A program made the translations under genes and the position numbers. A stretch of DNA of 32,970 nucleotides from Bacteroidota bacterium (GTDB lineage: Bacteria > Bacteroidota > Bacteroidia > Bacteroidales > JADFUO01), in the NCBI GenBank assembly GCA_030610255.1, contig JAUWSB010000005.1, forward strand, positions 1 to 32,970. Direction: 5' to 3'. Below, piece after piece: positions 17,643-26,909 of this stretch. The notes under the pieces are model-generated. The model did no database searches, was not told the origin of the DNA, and was given only the letters and a program-made list of their open reading frames with translations. Positions within the stretch are counted from its first letter, which is position 1, and each line of letters begins with the position of its first letter.

Positions 17643-19091
17643 TTACTGAAATTTCGCATTCTTGACCGGGTTTGTCTTACCCGTAATTAAGCTTACAATA
17701 ACAACTGCCAGTAAAGCCAGTGCAAACGAGACAAAGCGAACACTTATCATATCATCAAGCACTGTTATCTTTGACCATACAATAGTTGATACAGCACCGG
17801 TGATCATTCCTGCCAACACACCCTGACTGGTGGTACGCTTCCACTTGAGCAAAAGCAACAAAGCCGGTCCGAACGAAGACCCCAGACCTGCCCAGGCATA
17901 AGAGACCATTGAAAATATCAATTTTTCGGAAGTAACAGCAATTATAAAACCGAATAAACCTATGGCTACTGTAATTATACGACTGAGGTAAAGCAGTGCT
18001 TTTCCTGAAACATCCTTTCCAAGTGTTTTGTGATAAAAATCCTCAATAACCGATGAAGTGATAACAAGCAACTGGCTATCGGCTGTTGACATCATAGCTG
18101 CTATAGCTCCTGAGATAAAGATGCCGGCAAGCCATGCAGGCAATAGAGTCTTTGCCAGTTGAGGCATTACATGCTCCACATCGGCAAAATGCCCATGTCC
18201 ATATATTGCCAGCCCCACCAGCCCTATCAGTATAGTACCTGTGAAAGCCGGTATAGCCCAGGCTATAGCTATTCGCCTGCTGATCTTAATTTTATCACTG
18301 CTTTTTATTGACATGAACCTGGCAAGAAGGTGAGGCTGCCCCATGTATCCGAATCCCCAACTCAAACCGCCGATGATAATGGATACAGCTGCCCAACCTG
18401 TGGCACCACCCACTACACTGATAAATTCATTTCCGGAAGAGTCTATACCTGCTCCCAATGTATTTCCATGTGCATATATTTCAAAAATACCAACTACCGG
18501 CAGGATGATCAGCGTGCCTATCATTATCATACCCTGAATGAAGTCGGTCCAGGCAACTGCAAAAAAGCCACCCATCATGGTGTAAAATATTACCACTACT
18601 GTTCCGATAACAACACCCCAGAACTGGGGTATGTCAAATGTTACATTCAGTATCTTACCTGCACCGTTAAATTGAGCACCAAGATAAAAAGTGAAAAAGA
18701 AGATAATGATTAATGTTGCAACAACACGTATTAACTTTCCTCCCTTACCTAAGTGTTGAGCAAAAAAATTCGGAATTGTAATAGCTTTAACTCTTTCTGA
18801 CTCTTTACGAAGGTCCTTAGCAATGACAAACCAGTAAAAGACAATTCCAAGTACACATCCCAAAGCATCCCACATCGTCATCAGCCCGAATGCCATTGCT
18901 GCACCAGGCAACCCAAGTAATATCCATACCGACTCTCCTGATGCCCGCTCGGAAAAAGCTACTACCCATGGATTCAGCTTTCTTCCGGCAAGAAAAAAAT
19001 CATTGTGTGACTTATTCTTGCGATAAGTCAAAAAACCCACCAACAGGACAATGATAAGATATAAAATGAAACCGATAAAAGTATAGTTCAT
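17643..19091 (-). CDS. Sodium:solute symporter family, PutP-like sodium/proline symporter
   Basis: 'DFFLAGRKLNPWVVAFSERASGESVWILLGLPG', 'GQPHLLARFMSIKSSDKIK', 'GIFISGAIAAMMSTADSQLLVITSSVIEDFY'. Confidence 0.9.
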   Translation of the reverse strand: MNYTFIGFILYLIIVLLVGFLTYRKNKSHNDFFLAGRKLNPWVVAFSERASGESVWILLGLPGAAMAFGLMTMWDALGCVLGIVFYWFVIAKDLRKESERVKAITIPNFFAQHLGKGGKLIRVVATLIIIFFFTFYLGAQFNGAGKILNVTFDIPQFWGVVIGTVVVIFYTMMGGFFAVAWTDFIQGMIMIGTLIILPVVGIFEIYAHGNTLGAGIDSSGNEFISVVGGATGWAAVSIIIGGLSWGFGYMGQPHLLARFMSIKSSDKIKISRRIAIAWAIPAFTGTILIGLVGLAIYGHGHFADVEHVMPQLAKTLLPAWLAGIFISGAIAAMMSTADSQLLVITSSVIEDFYHKTLGKDVSGKALLYLSRIITVAIGLFGFIIAVTSEKLIFSMVSYAWAGLGSSFGPALLLLLKWKRTTSQGVLAGMITGAVSTIVWSKITVLDDMISVRFVSFALALLAVVIVSLITGKTNPVKNAKFQ

Positions 19092-19254
19092 AAATGGATA
19101 TATAATTTTTTAAAGGACACAAAGATAAAGCAACATTGTAATTTACCATAAAATGTAAATTATTTTATTTGAATTCTTATAAACTTAGCACCAACCCGAA
19201 AGTTTTAAGGATAATTTGGTGGAATGAATACAAACTTCTTAATATTAGTACGTT

Positions 19255-19893
19255 TCAACGTATTTTCCAATAAGCATTCTCATCATCATCGTCATCATCA
19301 TCTTCCCATTCATAACGTTTTGGCTGCGGTCCGGTCTTTCTATAATAAAATGCCAAAATCAAACCGGCTACTAATCCCATTAAATGTGATTCCCATGAAA
19401 TATTCTTTTCAGGGAAAAAATCAGGGAATATGCCCCAGATCATGCTACCATACAAAAATGTCACAATTAAAGTAATTGCCAGCAATCTCGGATTTTTTCT
19501 TATTAAACCACTGACAAAAAGAAAGGCTGCCAGGCCATAAACCAAGCCACTTGCCCCGATATGAAAAGCTTCGCGGCCACCAAACCAAACCCAGATTCCC
19601 GTTATCAAATAAATCAGGAAAAATACTTTGTATGCAATTTGTTTATAAAAATAAAAAAGAGTAACACTTAAAACAAATAATGGAATCGAATTAGCAAACA
19701 AATGCGAAAAACTACTATGGATCAATGGTGAGGCAATAATACCAATTAATCCTTTTGTTGTAAGTGGATAAATTCCAAAATACGAAAAATCCAGATTAAA
19801 AAGAACCTCAATAATTTTTACCAACCAAATCAATAAAAGAAAGAAAAAAGGAAATACAAGACTGTGATAAAATTTTTGTTTTTCAGGATTCAC
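19255..19893 (-). CDS. Rhomboid family intramembrane serine protease
   Basis: 'HSSFSHLFANSIPLFVL', catalytic 'HIGASGLVYGLAAFLF' and 'SWESHLMGLVAGLI'; ends in acidic tail YEWEDDDDDDDEN. Confidence 0.92.
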   Translation of the reverse strand: MNPEKQKFYHSLVFPFFFLLLIWLVKIIEVLFNLDFSYFGIYPLTTKGLIGIIASPLIHSSFSHLFANSIPLFVLSVTLFYFYKQIAYKVFFLIYLITGIWVWFGGREAFHIGASGLVYGLAAFLFVSGLIRKNPRLLAITLIVTFLYGSMIWGIFPDFFPEKNISWESHLMGLVAGLILAFYYRKTGPQPKRYEWEDDDDDDDENAYWKIR

Positions 19894-19972
19894 AATTAGA
19901 AATTTAAGGTTCTATATTTAAATACTATGGTTGAAAAAGACAAAAGACATCCATACGGACTCCCGTTGGTCG

Positions 19973-20008
19973 AAAGTAAAAAGTGAAGCGAAGCAAACCT
20001 GTATGGGA
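19973..20008 (+). repeat. 36-bp dispersed repeat, copy 1
   Basis: Reverse complement matches 25089-25124 at 35/36 positions. Confidence 0.85.
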
Positions 20009-20137
20009 CAAAAGTAAAAATTTGTAGCATAATGGAAATTTTGTCCTTTGTTACTAATCAGTTTATTAATCAATTCCTATTCCCTCCCGATAGTATCGGT
20101 ATTGAGGATAAATTTTTAATATAATATAGGGGGAATA

Positions 20138-20213
20138 AAGGTATAAGGGTATAAAGGTATAGGGGTATGAGGTCCCTTATTTCCCTTATTTCCCCTATTT
20201 CCCTCCCGAAAGA
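20138..20213 (+). repeat. Short purine-rich 8-bp repeats (~4 copies) followed by pyrimidine-rich TTATTTCCC-like repeats (~3 copies)
   Basis: aaggtata/agggtata/aaggtata/ggggtatg then cccttatttcccttatttcccctatttccctccc. Confidence 0.7.
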
Positions 20214-20417
20214 TACTGTGTTAAAATCCAAATTATTTTTCATATTTTATTAAATATTTTTTTACTATTGTAAAACAACATAGAACCAAAATTAATGAAT
20301 TAGATAGTAATACGATATTATGCCCACCTGCAAATGTCATTCCAAGCAAAAATACTGACAAATTTTTTATTATATTGTATTTATATATAAATTTGCTAAC
20401 TAAACAACTAAAATAAA

Positions 20418-21764
20418 ATGAAACTTTCAGTCTTAAACGCCATTTCGCCTGTTGACGGGCGTTATCGTAAAACAACCGAATCGCTGGCATATTATTTCTC
20501 TGAAGCCGCTTTTATCAATTACAGAATATTTGTTGAAATTGAATATTTTATTGCATTATGCAAAATACCTTTACCTCAGCTAAAAGATTTTGATAACAAT
20601 CTATTTGAAAAACTTAGAGCAATCTCAAGGGATTTTACATTTGAAGAGGCACAGCTGGTAAAAGATATAGAAAAAACCACAAATCATGATGTAAAGGCAG
20701 TTGAATATTATCTTAAGAATAAATTTGAAGAATTCGGATTAAAACAATACAAAGAGTTTATTCATTTCGGTTTAACCTCTCAGGATATTAATAATACTGC
20801 AGTTCCTTATGCCCTGAAATTAGCTTACCATGATGTATTAAAACCGCTTTATACGGAATTGTTAAATAAACTTATTCACAGATCAAAAGAGTGGAAAAAA
20901 ATACCTATGCTTGCCCGGACACACGGACAACCGGCTTCTCCCACCATTTTAGGAAAAGAAATTTATGTTTTTGCCGAACGTCTAAAAAATCAATTTGATT
21001 TGCTTGAAGATATATCTTTTTCAGCAAAATTCGGTGGAGCAACAGGAAATTTTAATGCTCATCATGTAGCTTATCCCGAAATAAACTGGATTGAATTTGC
21101 CGATAATTTTGTTAAGAACCATCTCGGACTGAAACGTCAGAAAACAACAACACAAATTGAACATTACGACAATATGGCAGCTTTTTTTGACAATCTTAAA
21201 AGAATAAACACAATTCTGATTGATCTTAACCGCGATATCTGGACTTACATCTCAATGGATTATTTTAAGCAAAAAATTAAAGAAGGAGAAGTTGGCTCGT
21301 CTGCAATGCCACATAAAGTTAATCCGATTGATTTTGAAAATTCAGAAGGAAACCTTGGCGTTGCGAATGCCTTGTTCGAATATCTTTCATCAAAGTTACC
21401 CATATCAAGGCTTCAAAGAGATTTAACCGATTCAACAGTTACACGAAATATCGGAGTCCCGGTTGCACATACAATTATTGCCCTGAAATCCATTTTAAAA
21501 GGTTTGGATAAACTTATCTTAAATAACGAAAAAATTAATGATGACCTTGAAAATAACTGGGCTGTCGTATCAGAAGCCATTCAAACAATTTTAAGACGGG
21601 AAAATTATCCGGATCCTTACGAAACCCTGAAAGAACTCACACGAATAAATCAAAAGATCACAAAAGAAACAATCAGTGAATTTATTGACAGCCTTGATGT
21701 TTCTGATGATGTTAAAAACGAACTAAAACAAATTTCTCCAGAGAACTATACAGGAGTTTTTTAA
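20418..21764 (+). CDS. purB: Adenylosuccinate lyase
   Basis: 'LNAISPVDGRYRKTTESL', 'TNHDVKAVEYYL', 'IHFGLTSQDINNTAVP', 'GEVGSSAMPHKVNPIDFENSEGN'. Confidence 0.97.
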   Translation: MKLSVLNAISPVDGRYRKTTESLAYYFSEAAFINYRIFVEIEYFIALCKIPLPQLKDFDNNLFEKLRAISRDFTFEEAQLVKDIEKTTNHDVKAVEYYLKNKFEEFGLKQYKEFIHFGLTSQDINNTAVPYALKLAYHDVLKPLYTELLNKLIHRSKEWKKIPMLARTHGQPASPTILGKEIYVFAERLKNQFDLLEDISFSAKFGGATGNFNAHHVAYPEINWIEFADNFVKNHLGLKRQKTTTQIEHYDNMAAFFDNLKRINTILIDLNRDIWTYISMDYFKQKIKEGEVGSSAMPHKVNPIDFENSEGNLGVANALFEYLSSKLPISRLQRDLTDSTVTRNIGVPVAHTIIALKSILKGLDKLILNNEKINDDLENNWAVVSEAIQTILRRENYPDPYETLKELTRINQKITKETISEFIDSLDVSDDVKNELKQISPENYTGVF

Positions 21765-21829
21765 TTACTTGACAAATTTTTCCACTTCTATTATAATTTT
21801 ATTTAATATCTTTGACAAAATTTTAAATT

Positions 21830-22336
21830 ATGGACTTTAGCGAGATATTAGCAATTTCAGGAAAACCCGGATTATTTAAAATGGTTGCAAAAACCAAAAA
21901 CGGTGTTGTGGTTGAATCATTAATTGACGAAAAAAGAATTCCTGCCTTTGCTCATGAAAAAATAAGTTCTTTAGAGGAAATCAGTATTTTTACTGAAGAT
22001 GAAGACTTGTCATTAAAAGAAGTCTTTAAATTAATCCACGACAAGCAAGATGGCGAAAAAGCTATTGATCATAAATCAGATAATAAAACCCTTAAATCAT
22101 ATTTTGAGGAAATAATTCCAAATTATGATAAAGACAGGGTTTATGTTTCGGATATAAAAAAAGTTATCTATTGGTATAATCTGTTAGTTGAGAAAGATAT
22201 TCTTGATTATTCAGAAATAGAAGAAAAAAAGGAAGAAGAAAAAGATGAATCCAAAACCGAAACAAAATCAAAGGAAGAAACAAAAACTGAATCGGAAAAA
22301 GAAACAAAACCGGATGAAAAAAATTCAGGATTTTAA
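21830..22336 (+). CDS. DUF5606 domain-containing protein with K/E-rich C-terminal tail
   Basis: 'EILAISGKPGLFKMVAKTKNGVVVESLIDEKRIPAFAHEKISSLEEISIFTEDEDLSL'. Confidence 0.85.
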   Translation: MDFSEILAISGKPGLFKMVAKTKNGVVVESLIDEKRIPAFAHEKISSLEEISIFTEDEDLSLKEVFKLIHDKQDGEKAIDHKSDNKTLKSYFEEIIPNYDKDRVYVSDIKKVIYWYNLLVEKDILDYSEIEEKKEEEKDESKTETKSKEETKTESEKETKPDEKNSGF

Positions 22337-23081
22337 TATTTACGCAAATCACCGGTTAAATTACGAAACCTTTATTCTTGAATTAAAAGCACCGGAAAAG
22401 CTTCCCGAAATATTTCCCGGTCAGTTTGCACAACTCAAAATCAATAACCACCCACAAGTATTTTTAAGACGACCATTTTCAATTCATAATGTTGACTATG
22501 AAAAAAACACAATCAGTTTTTTTATAAAAATCATTGGCGAAGGAACCCGTTCGTTGCAAAAACTAAATAAAAAAAATAGCATTAATGTAATTTATCCACT
22601 CGGAAACTCTTTTAATTTGCCAAAACAAAACAATGTTTTATTAGTCGGAGGAGGGACGGGTGTTGCTCCCCTTTTGCTTTTATCTAAATCTTTAAAAAAC
22701 AACAATATCAGCCCAGTTATTTTAATCGGGGGACGTAGCAGAAATGATATTTTACAAATCAAAGAATTTGAAAAGTATTGTAAGGTTTTAATTACTACCG
22801 AAGACGGCACTCTTGGCGAAAAAGGCTTGGTTACACAGCATTCCGTTTTTCAAACAGATAAATTTCCGTTTAAAAAAATTTATACTTGTGGTCCAGAACT
22901 AATGATGAAAGCAATTGGCAAATTTGCAAAAAAGAATAATATTGAATGTGAAGTGTCTTTGGAAAATACTATGGCTTGCGGATTCGGAGCTTGTTTATGC
23001 TGTGTAGTTGAAACGAGTAAAGGTAATAAATGTGTTTGCACCGAAGGTCCTGTTTTTAATATAAAATACTTAAAATGGTAG
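22314..23081 (+). CDS. pyrK: Dihydroorotate dehydrogenase electron transfer subunit
   Basis: '[28 protein letters not shown]', '[17 protein letters not shown]', '[14 protein letters not shown]', '[18 protein letters not shown]'. The listed 22245 start lies inside the DUF5606 low-complexity tail; ATG at 22314 is more plausible. Confidence 0.93.
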   Translation: MKKIQDFNIYANHRLNYETFILELKAPEKLPEIFPGQFAQLKINNHPQVFLRRPFSIHNVDYEKNTISFFIKIIGEGTRSLQKLNKKNSINVIYPLGNSFNLPKQNNVLLVGGGTGVAPLLLLSKSLKNNNISPVILIGGRSRNDILQIKEFEKYCKVLITTEDGTLGEKGLVTQHSVFQTDKFPFKKIYTCGPELMMKAIGKFAKKNNIECEVSLENTMACGFGACLCCVVETSKGNKCVCTEGPVFNIKYLKW

Positions 23082-23986
23082 ATTTAAAAATAAAGATCCA
23101 AAAATTAGAGTTAAAAAATCCGGTAATGACTGCTTCAGGCACTTTCGGTTATGGAGAAGAATACACAGATTTTTTTGATATCAGTAAATTAGGAGGAATT
23201 ATTGTCAAAGGGATAACAATAAAGCCAAGAGAAGGCAATCCCTATCCGCGTATGGCTGAAACAGCATCAGGAATGTTAAATGCCGTAGGACTTCAAAATA
23301 AAGGTGTTGATTATTTTATTAAAAACATATACCCTGAAATCAAAAATTACGACACAAACATAATTGTAAATATTAACGGCTCCACGATTGAAGAATATAT
23401 TCAGGTGGCTGAAAAAATTAATGAACTGGATAAAATTCCTGCAATTGAATTAAATATTTCATGTCCGAATGTTAAAGAAGGAGGCATGGCTTTCGGGACA
23501 AGTTATCAATCGGCAAAAGCTGTTACTGAGGCAGTTCGTAAAGCTTATTATAAAACTCTAATTGTTAAACTCTCACCCAATGTTACAGATATTACAGAAA
23601 TAGCCAAATCAGTTGAAGGGGCAGGTGCCGATTCTATTTCTTTGATAAATACCCTGCTGGGCATGGCAATTGATGCTGAAACCCGTAAGCCGGTTTTATC
23701 AACAATTACCGGTGGCTTGTCCGGACCGGCAGTTAAACCAATTGCATTAAGAATGGTCTGGCAGGTTTACAACTCGGTTAAAATACCTGTTATCGGTTTG
23801 GGCGGAATCATGAATACTTCAGATGCAATTGAATTTATTATTGCAGGAGCTTCCGCAATTCAGGTAGGCACAGCCAATTTTATTGACCCTCAAATTACCG
23901 TTAAAATTATTGACGGAATTGAAGAATACCTTAACAAACACAAGATTGATTCAATTAGGGAATTGGTTGGTGCACTGAATGTTTAA
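23075..23986 (+). CDS. pyrD: Dihydroorotate dehydrogenase (NAD+) catalytic subunit, class 1B
   Basis: '[17 protein letters not shown]', '[17 protein letters not shown]', '[12 protein letters not shown]', '[31 protein letters not shown]'; overlaps pyrK by 7 bp. Confidence 0.96.
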   Translation: MVDLKIKIQKLELKNPVMTASGTFGYGEEYTDFFDISKLGGIIVKGITIKPREGNPYPRMAETASGMLNAVGLQNKGVDYFIKNIYPEIKNYDTNIIVNINGSTIEEYIQVAEKINELDKIPAIELNISCPNVKEGGMAFGTSYQSAKAVTEAVRKAYYKTLIVKLSPNVTDITEIAKSVEGAGADSISLINTLLGMAIDAETRKPVLSTITGGLSGPAVKPIALRMVWQVYNSVKIPVIGLGGIMNTSDAIEFIIAGASAIQVGTANFIDPQITVKIIDGIEEYLNKHKIDSIRELVGALNV

Positions 23987-23992
23987 TATATA

Positions 23993-24033
23993 CAAGGCCC
24001 TGCAAAAACAGTAGCTTTTACAGGGCTGCCTTG
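23993..24033. terminator. Hairpin downstream of pyrD
   Basis: CAAGGC-CCTG ... CAGG-GCT-GCCTTG imperfect stem; no clean 3' T-tract on the + strand. Confidence 0.4.
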
Positions 24034-24078
24034 AAAAAAACTGTAAATTATAGTCCAGAACAAATTTAATAACAAATT

Positions 24079-24294
24079 TTATTCCTCGGCTTTTAATGCA
24101 TCCAACTCAGACTTCAGCTTTGAATTTTCTTCTGTTAATTTTTTATTTGAAGCTTCTGTTTCACCAATTTTTGTTTTGAGGTCTTTATTTTCTGCATTTA
24201 ATTTTTCTACGTCTGTTTTTAAATGTTTTATATCTGTTTGAAATAAAACAATCTTATCTTCTAATAGCTGGAAGTTATTTATATTTTCTGCCAT
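24079..24294 (-). CDS. Small coiled-coil protein
   Basis: 71-aa heptad-like sequence 'LKTDVEKLNAENKDLKTKIGETEASNKKLTEENSKLKSELDALKAEE'. Confidence 0.65.
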   Translation of the reverse strand: MAENINNFQLLEDKIVLFQTDIKHLKTDVEKLNAENKDLKTKIGETEASNKKLTEENSKLKSELDALKAEE

Positions 24295-24331
24295 GATTTC
24301 AAATTATTAAAATTTATAAAAAATTTTGAGT

Positions 24332-24847
24332 TTAATCAAAAACAATCTTTAATTTTTGACCTTCAAGTATAAAGTCAGGGTCTTTGATGTTATTGTCTTT
24401 GGCAATCTTCGGATATTTATTTCCATCACCATAAAAGCTTTTAGCAATTAAATATAATGTTTCTCCCCATCTGACAGTATATGTAACCTCTTCACATTTT
24501 TGTTTAGATTGCAGGCTTTCACTTTTTAATATTTCTTTTTGTTTATTAAGCTCTGTAATTTGTGATGTGAGCTGTATATTCTTTTTTTTCAGATTTTGAA
24601 TCTGTTGCTCCATCTGGATTTTTTCATCTTTAGAAATTGTTTCTCCCGATGGTAAGAACAAAACCAATAATAAAGCTGCAATAGCTAATATAACAATGAT
24701 AATCAAAAGAATTATTGTATTCTTTCGGTTTTTTGAGCTTTTTTCAACCTTTTTCAAAAGTTGAAAAGATTCAAGGTCGGCATTACAATTTGGACAAGTT
24801 TTTGCCTCCTCATTAATTCCTGTGGTTTTACAAACTGGACATTCCAT
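24332..24847 (-). CDS. Zinc-ribbon, single-TM, LysM-domain protein
   Basis: 'CPVCKTTGINEEAKTCPNCNA' zinc ribbon, TM segment, coiled coil, LysM 'YTVRWGETLYLIAKSFYGDGNKYPKIAKDNNI...ILEGQKLKI'. Confidence 0.85.
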   Translation of the reverse strand: MECPVCKTTGINEEAKTCPNCNADLESFQLLKKVEKSSKNRKNTIILLIIIVILAIAALLLVLFLPSGETISKDEKIQMEQQIQNLKKKNIQLTSQITELNKQKEILKSESLQSKQKCEEVTYTVRWGETLYLIAKSFYGDGNKYPKIAKDNNIKDPDFILEGQKLKIVFD

Positions 24848-25088
24848 TTCTTTAATATTTTATGAATAATACTGTTTTAAATTTTTAGCAATATACAATT
24901 TTTTTGGTTATATGTCAAATATATATGACAAAACATGATAAAAATAGATTTATACAGACTTAATATATTTTATTCAACTTTTTGTTCCCGATATCCAGCA
25001 GGGTCGGGGTACCTGCTATCGGGATTAATTCGACTATAAAATTATTATGCGGCTTAGCCTTTAATAATTTCAGTCTCATTAATTTTTA

Positions 25089-25124
25089 TCCCATACGGGT
25101 TTGCTTCGCTTCACTTTTTACTTT
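25089..25124 (-). repeat. 36-bp dispersed repeat, copy 2 (inverted)
   Basis: tcccatacgggtttgcttcgcttcactttttacttt; reverse complement matches 19973-20008 with one mismatch. Confidence 0.85.
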
Positions 25125-25154
25125 TATCTTTTATCTTTTATCTTGTATTTTGGA

Positions 25155-25508
25155 TTACTTCATCGTATTTACAATCATAGCAACCTCATTTGCCATTTTT
25201 TGATTATATTGAAAAGCTAAATCCTGGTAGTTTATCAGGTCAACAAGAGTTCCGATGAGGCATAAGCCTGCAGTAAATAAATACAGAAGCCCCATTCCTA
25301 TCTGACCTACTAAAAACCGCTGAACTCCTGCCACTACTATAAATCCTAAAAGAGTGCATAACAAAATCATCATTGGATCACGGCGACGGGCACGGTAAAT
25401 GTTTGCAAAATTCTGAATCTGATTATCAGAATAATCTTTTGTTAAACCCTGAACAAAAACCAGTTCATGTCCGGTTAGTTCAGGCATAAGTTGTAAAATG
25501 CTTCCCAT
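25155..25508 (-). CDS. TM2 domain-containing membrane protein
   Basis: 'DPMMILLCTLLGFIVVAGVQRFLVGQIGMGLLYLFTAGLCLIGTLVDLI'. Confidence 0.85.
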   Translation of the reverse strand: MGSILQLMPELTGHELVFVQGLTKDYSDNQIQNFANIYRARRRDPMMILLCTLLGFIVVAGVQRFLVGQIGMGLLYLFTAGLCLIGTLVDLINYQDLAFQYNQKMANEVAMIVNTMK

Positions 25509-25512
25509 AATT

Positions 25513-25833
25513 TTAAGTTTTAATGATTAATTTATAATTCTTTATTGATCTTTTGAATAAAAATATAATTCTATATGTTAAAATAACAACTGCAAAAATA
25601 CCTAATGGATGAGCATTAAATGATTTTGTAATCTCACCATGAAAAAAATACGAAATAGAATGACCTAATCCGCATCCCGGACAGTATTTAAATCCAAGAT
25701 TATGGAACACACAAAAGCTGTAATGATCATTCTCAGGCATAGTTAATGCAAGCGAAATGAGGGCTGTTAACCAGATGAATGCCTCAAGATTTGCCCTGAT
25801 AAATTTTAAAATTATTATTACTGAATTTTTCAA
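25513..25833 (-). CDS. DUF2752 domain-containing protein
   Basis: 'CVFHNLGFKYCPGCGLGHSISYFFHGEITKSFNAHPLGIFAVVIL'. Confidence 0.88.
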   Translation of the reverse strand: MKNSVIIILKFIRANLEAFIWLTALISLALTMPENDHYSFCVFHNLGFKYCPGCGLGHSISYFFHGEITKSFNAHPLGIFAVVILTYRIIFLFKRSIKNYKLIIKT

Positions 25834-25973
25834 TCTCTGATAAAATTATTAATAATTTACTACATACAATCAACAAATTTAAAAAAAATAATCAAAATTC
25901 AAAATGGAATTAAATTTATTCTGAAAAAAAACTATCTTTGGCAAAATTTTGAAAACAATAAATCAATTTATCT

Positions 25974-26909
25974 ATGGAAAATTTAAGTAAAACAAAGATC
26001 TGGCTCAGTCAAATGCGGGCAAATTTTTTATTATTAGCAGTTGTTTTGGTTGCTATCGGTTTAATGTTTGCAGCTAAATACCAACCATTTGAAGAATTTA
26101 ACTTTGCACATGCACTGCTAATTTTAATCGGAGTGATTTCAGCTCATTCATCGGTTAATTTATTTAATGAATATTTTGATTACAAAAACAAGATTGATTT
26201 TAATACAGAACGAACTCCATTTAGTGGGGGAAGCGGCATGCTCACAGCCGGATATACAAATTATAAAAGTGTATTGATAACAGCAATTTCAACATTAATT
26301 GTTTCAGTTACCATCGGGATATATTTTGCAATTGTTTCAAACTGGATAATATTGCTTATTGCCGCTATCGGGGCATTTGCAATAATTTTTTACACAAATT
26401 TCCTTGCAAAGATATTATTGGGAGAATTATTTGCCGGCTTAACATTAGGAACACTGGTTGTTATCGGAACTTATATCGCAATGACTGCAAGTCCGGAAAT
26501 GACTTTGGCAAACCTTGTTCCACAGGAAGTATGGCTGGTTTCAATTCCTCCCGGAATTTTAACAGCACTTTTATTGTTACTTAATGAATTTCCTGATGCC
26601 AAAGCTGATAAAGAAGGCGGCCGAAATCATCTTGTAATTAGATTAGGCAAGAAAAAAGCAGCATATCTTTATTTTTTCGGTTTATTCTCTACTTTCGGAA
26701 TTATTATTTTATTGCCAATTTTAGAAGTAGCATCTCCATGGCTATATCTTGCACTTCTGCCTATTCCTTTGGCTTTTAAAGCCGGGATGAGTGCAATCAA
26801 ACATGGCGATGATATAATAAAGCTTATCCCTTCACTCGGAATAAATGTGCTTGTTGTCTTATCAACCGATTTGTTGCTTGCAGTGTCGGTTTTAATTGAG
26901 ATAATTTAA
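25974..26909 (+). CDS. UbiA/MenA-type prenyltransferase
   Basis: 'NLFNEYFDYKNKIDFNTERTPFSGGSGML', 'LLLNEFPDAKADKEGGRNHLVIRLGKKKA' (two Asp-rich motifs). Confidence 0.88.
   Translation: MENLSKTKIWLSQMRANFLLLAVVLVAIGLMFAAKYQPFEEFNFAHALLILIGVISAHSSVNLFNEYFDYKNKIDFNTERTPFSGGSGMLTAGYTNYKSVLITAISTLIVSVTIGIYFAIVSNWIILLIAAIGAFAIIFYTNFLAKILLGELFAGLTLGTLVVIGTYIAMTASPEMTLANLVPQEVWLVSIPPGILTALLLLLNEFPDAKADKEGGRNHLVIRLGKKKAAYLYFFGLFSTFGIIILLPILEVASPWLYLALLPIPLAFKAGMSAIKHGDDIIKLIPSLGINVLVVLSTDLLLAVSVLIEII

Noticed and set aside
18330-18713. 127-aa plus-strand ORF antisense to the symporter
   Set aside because: Shadow ORF on the opposite strand of a well-supported putP-like CDS.
19255-19320. Poly-Asp tail of the rhomboid protein as a novel functional motif
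   Set aside because: GAT/GAC-repeat acidic tails are common low-complexity extensions; nothing else supports a function.
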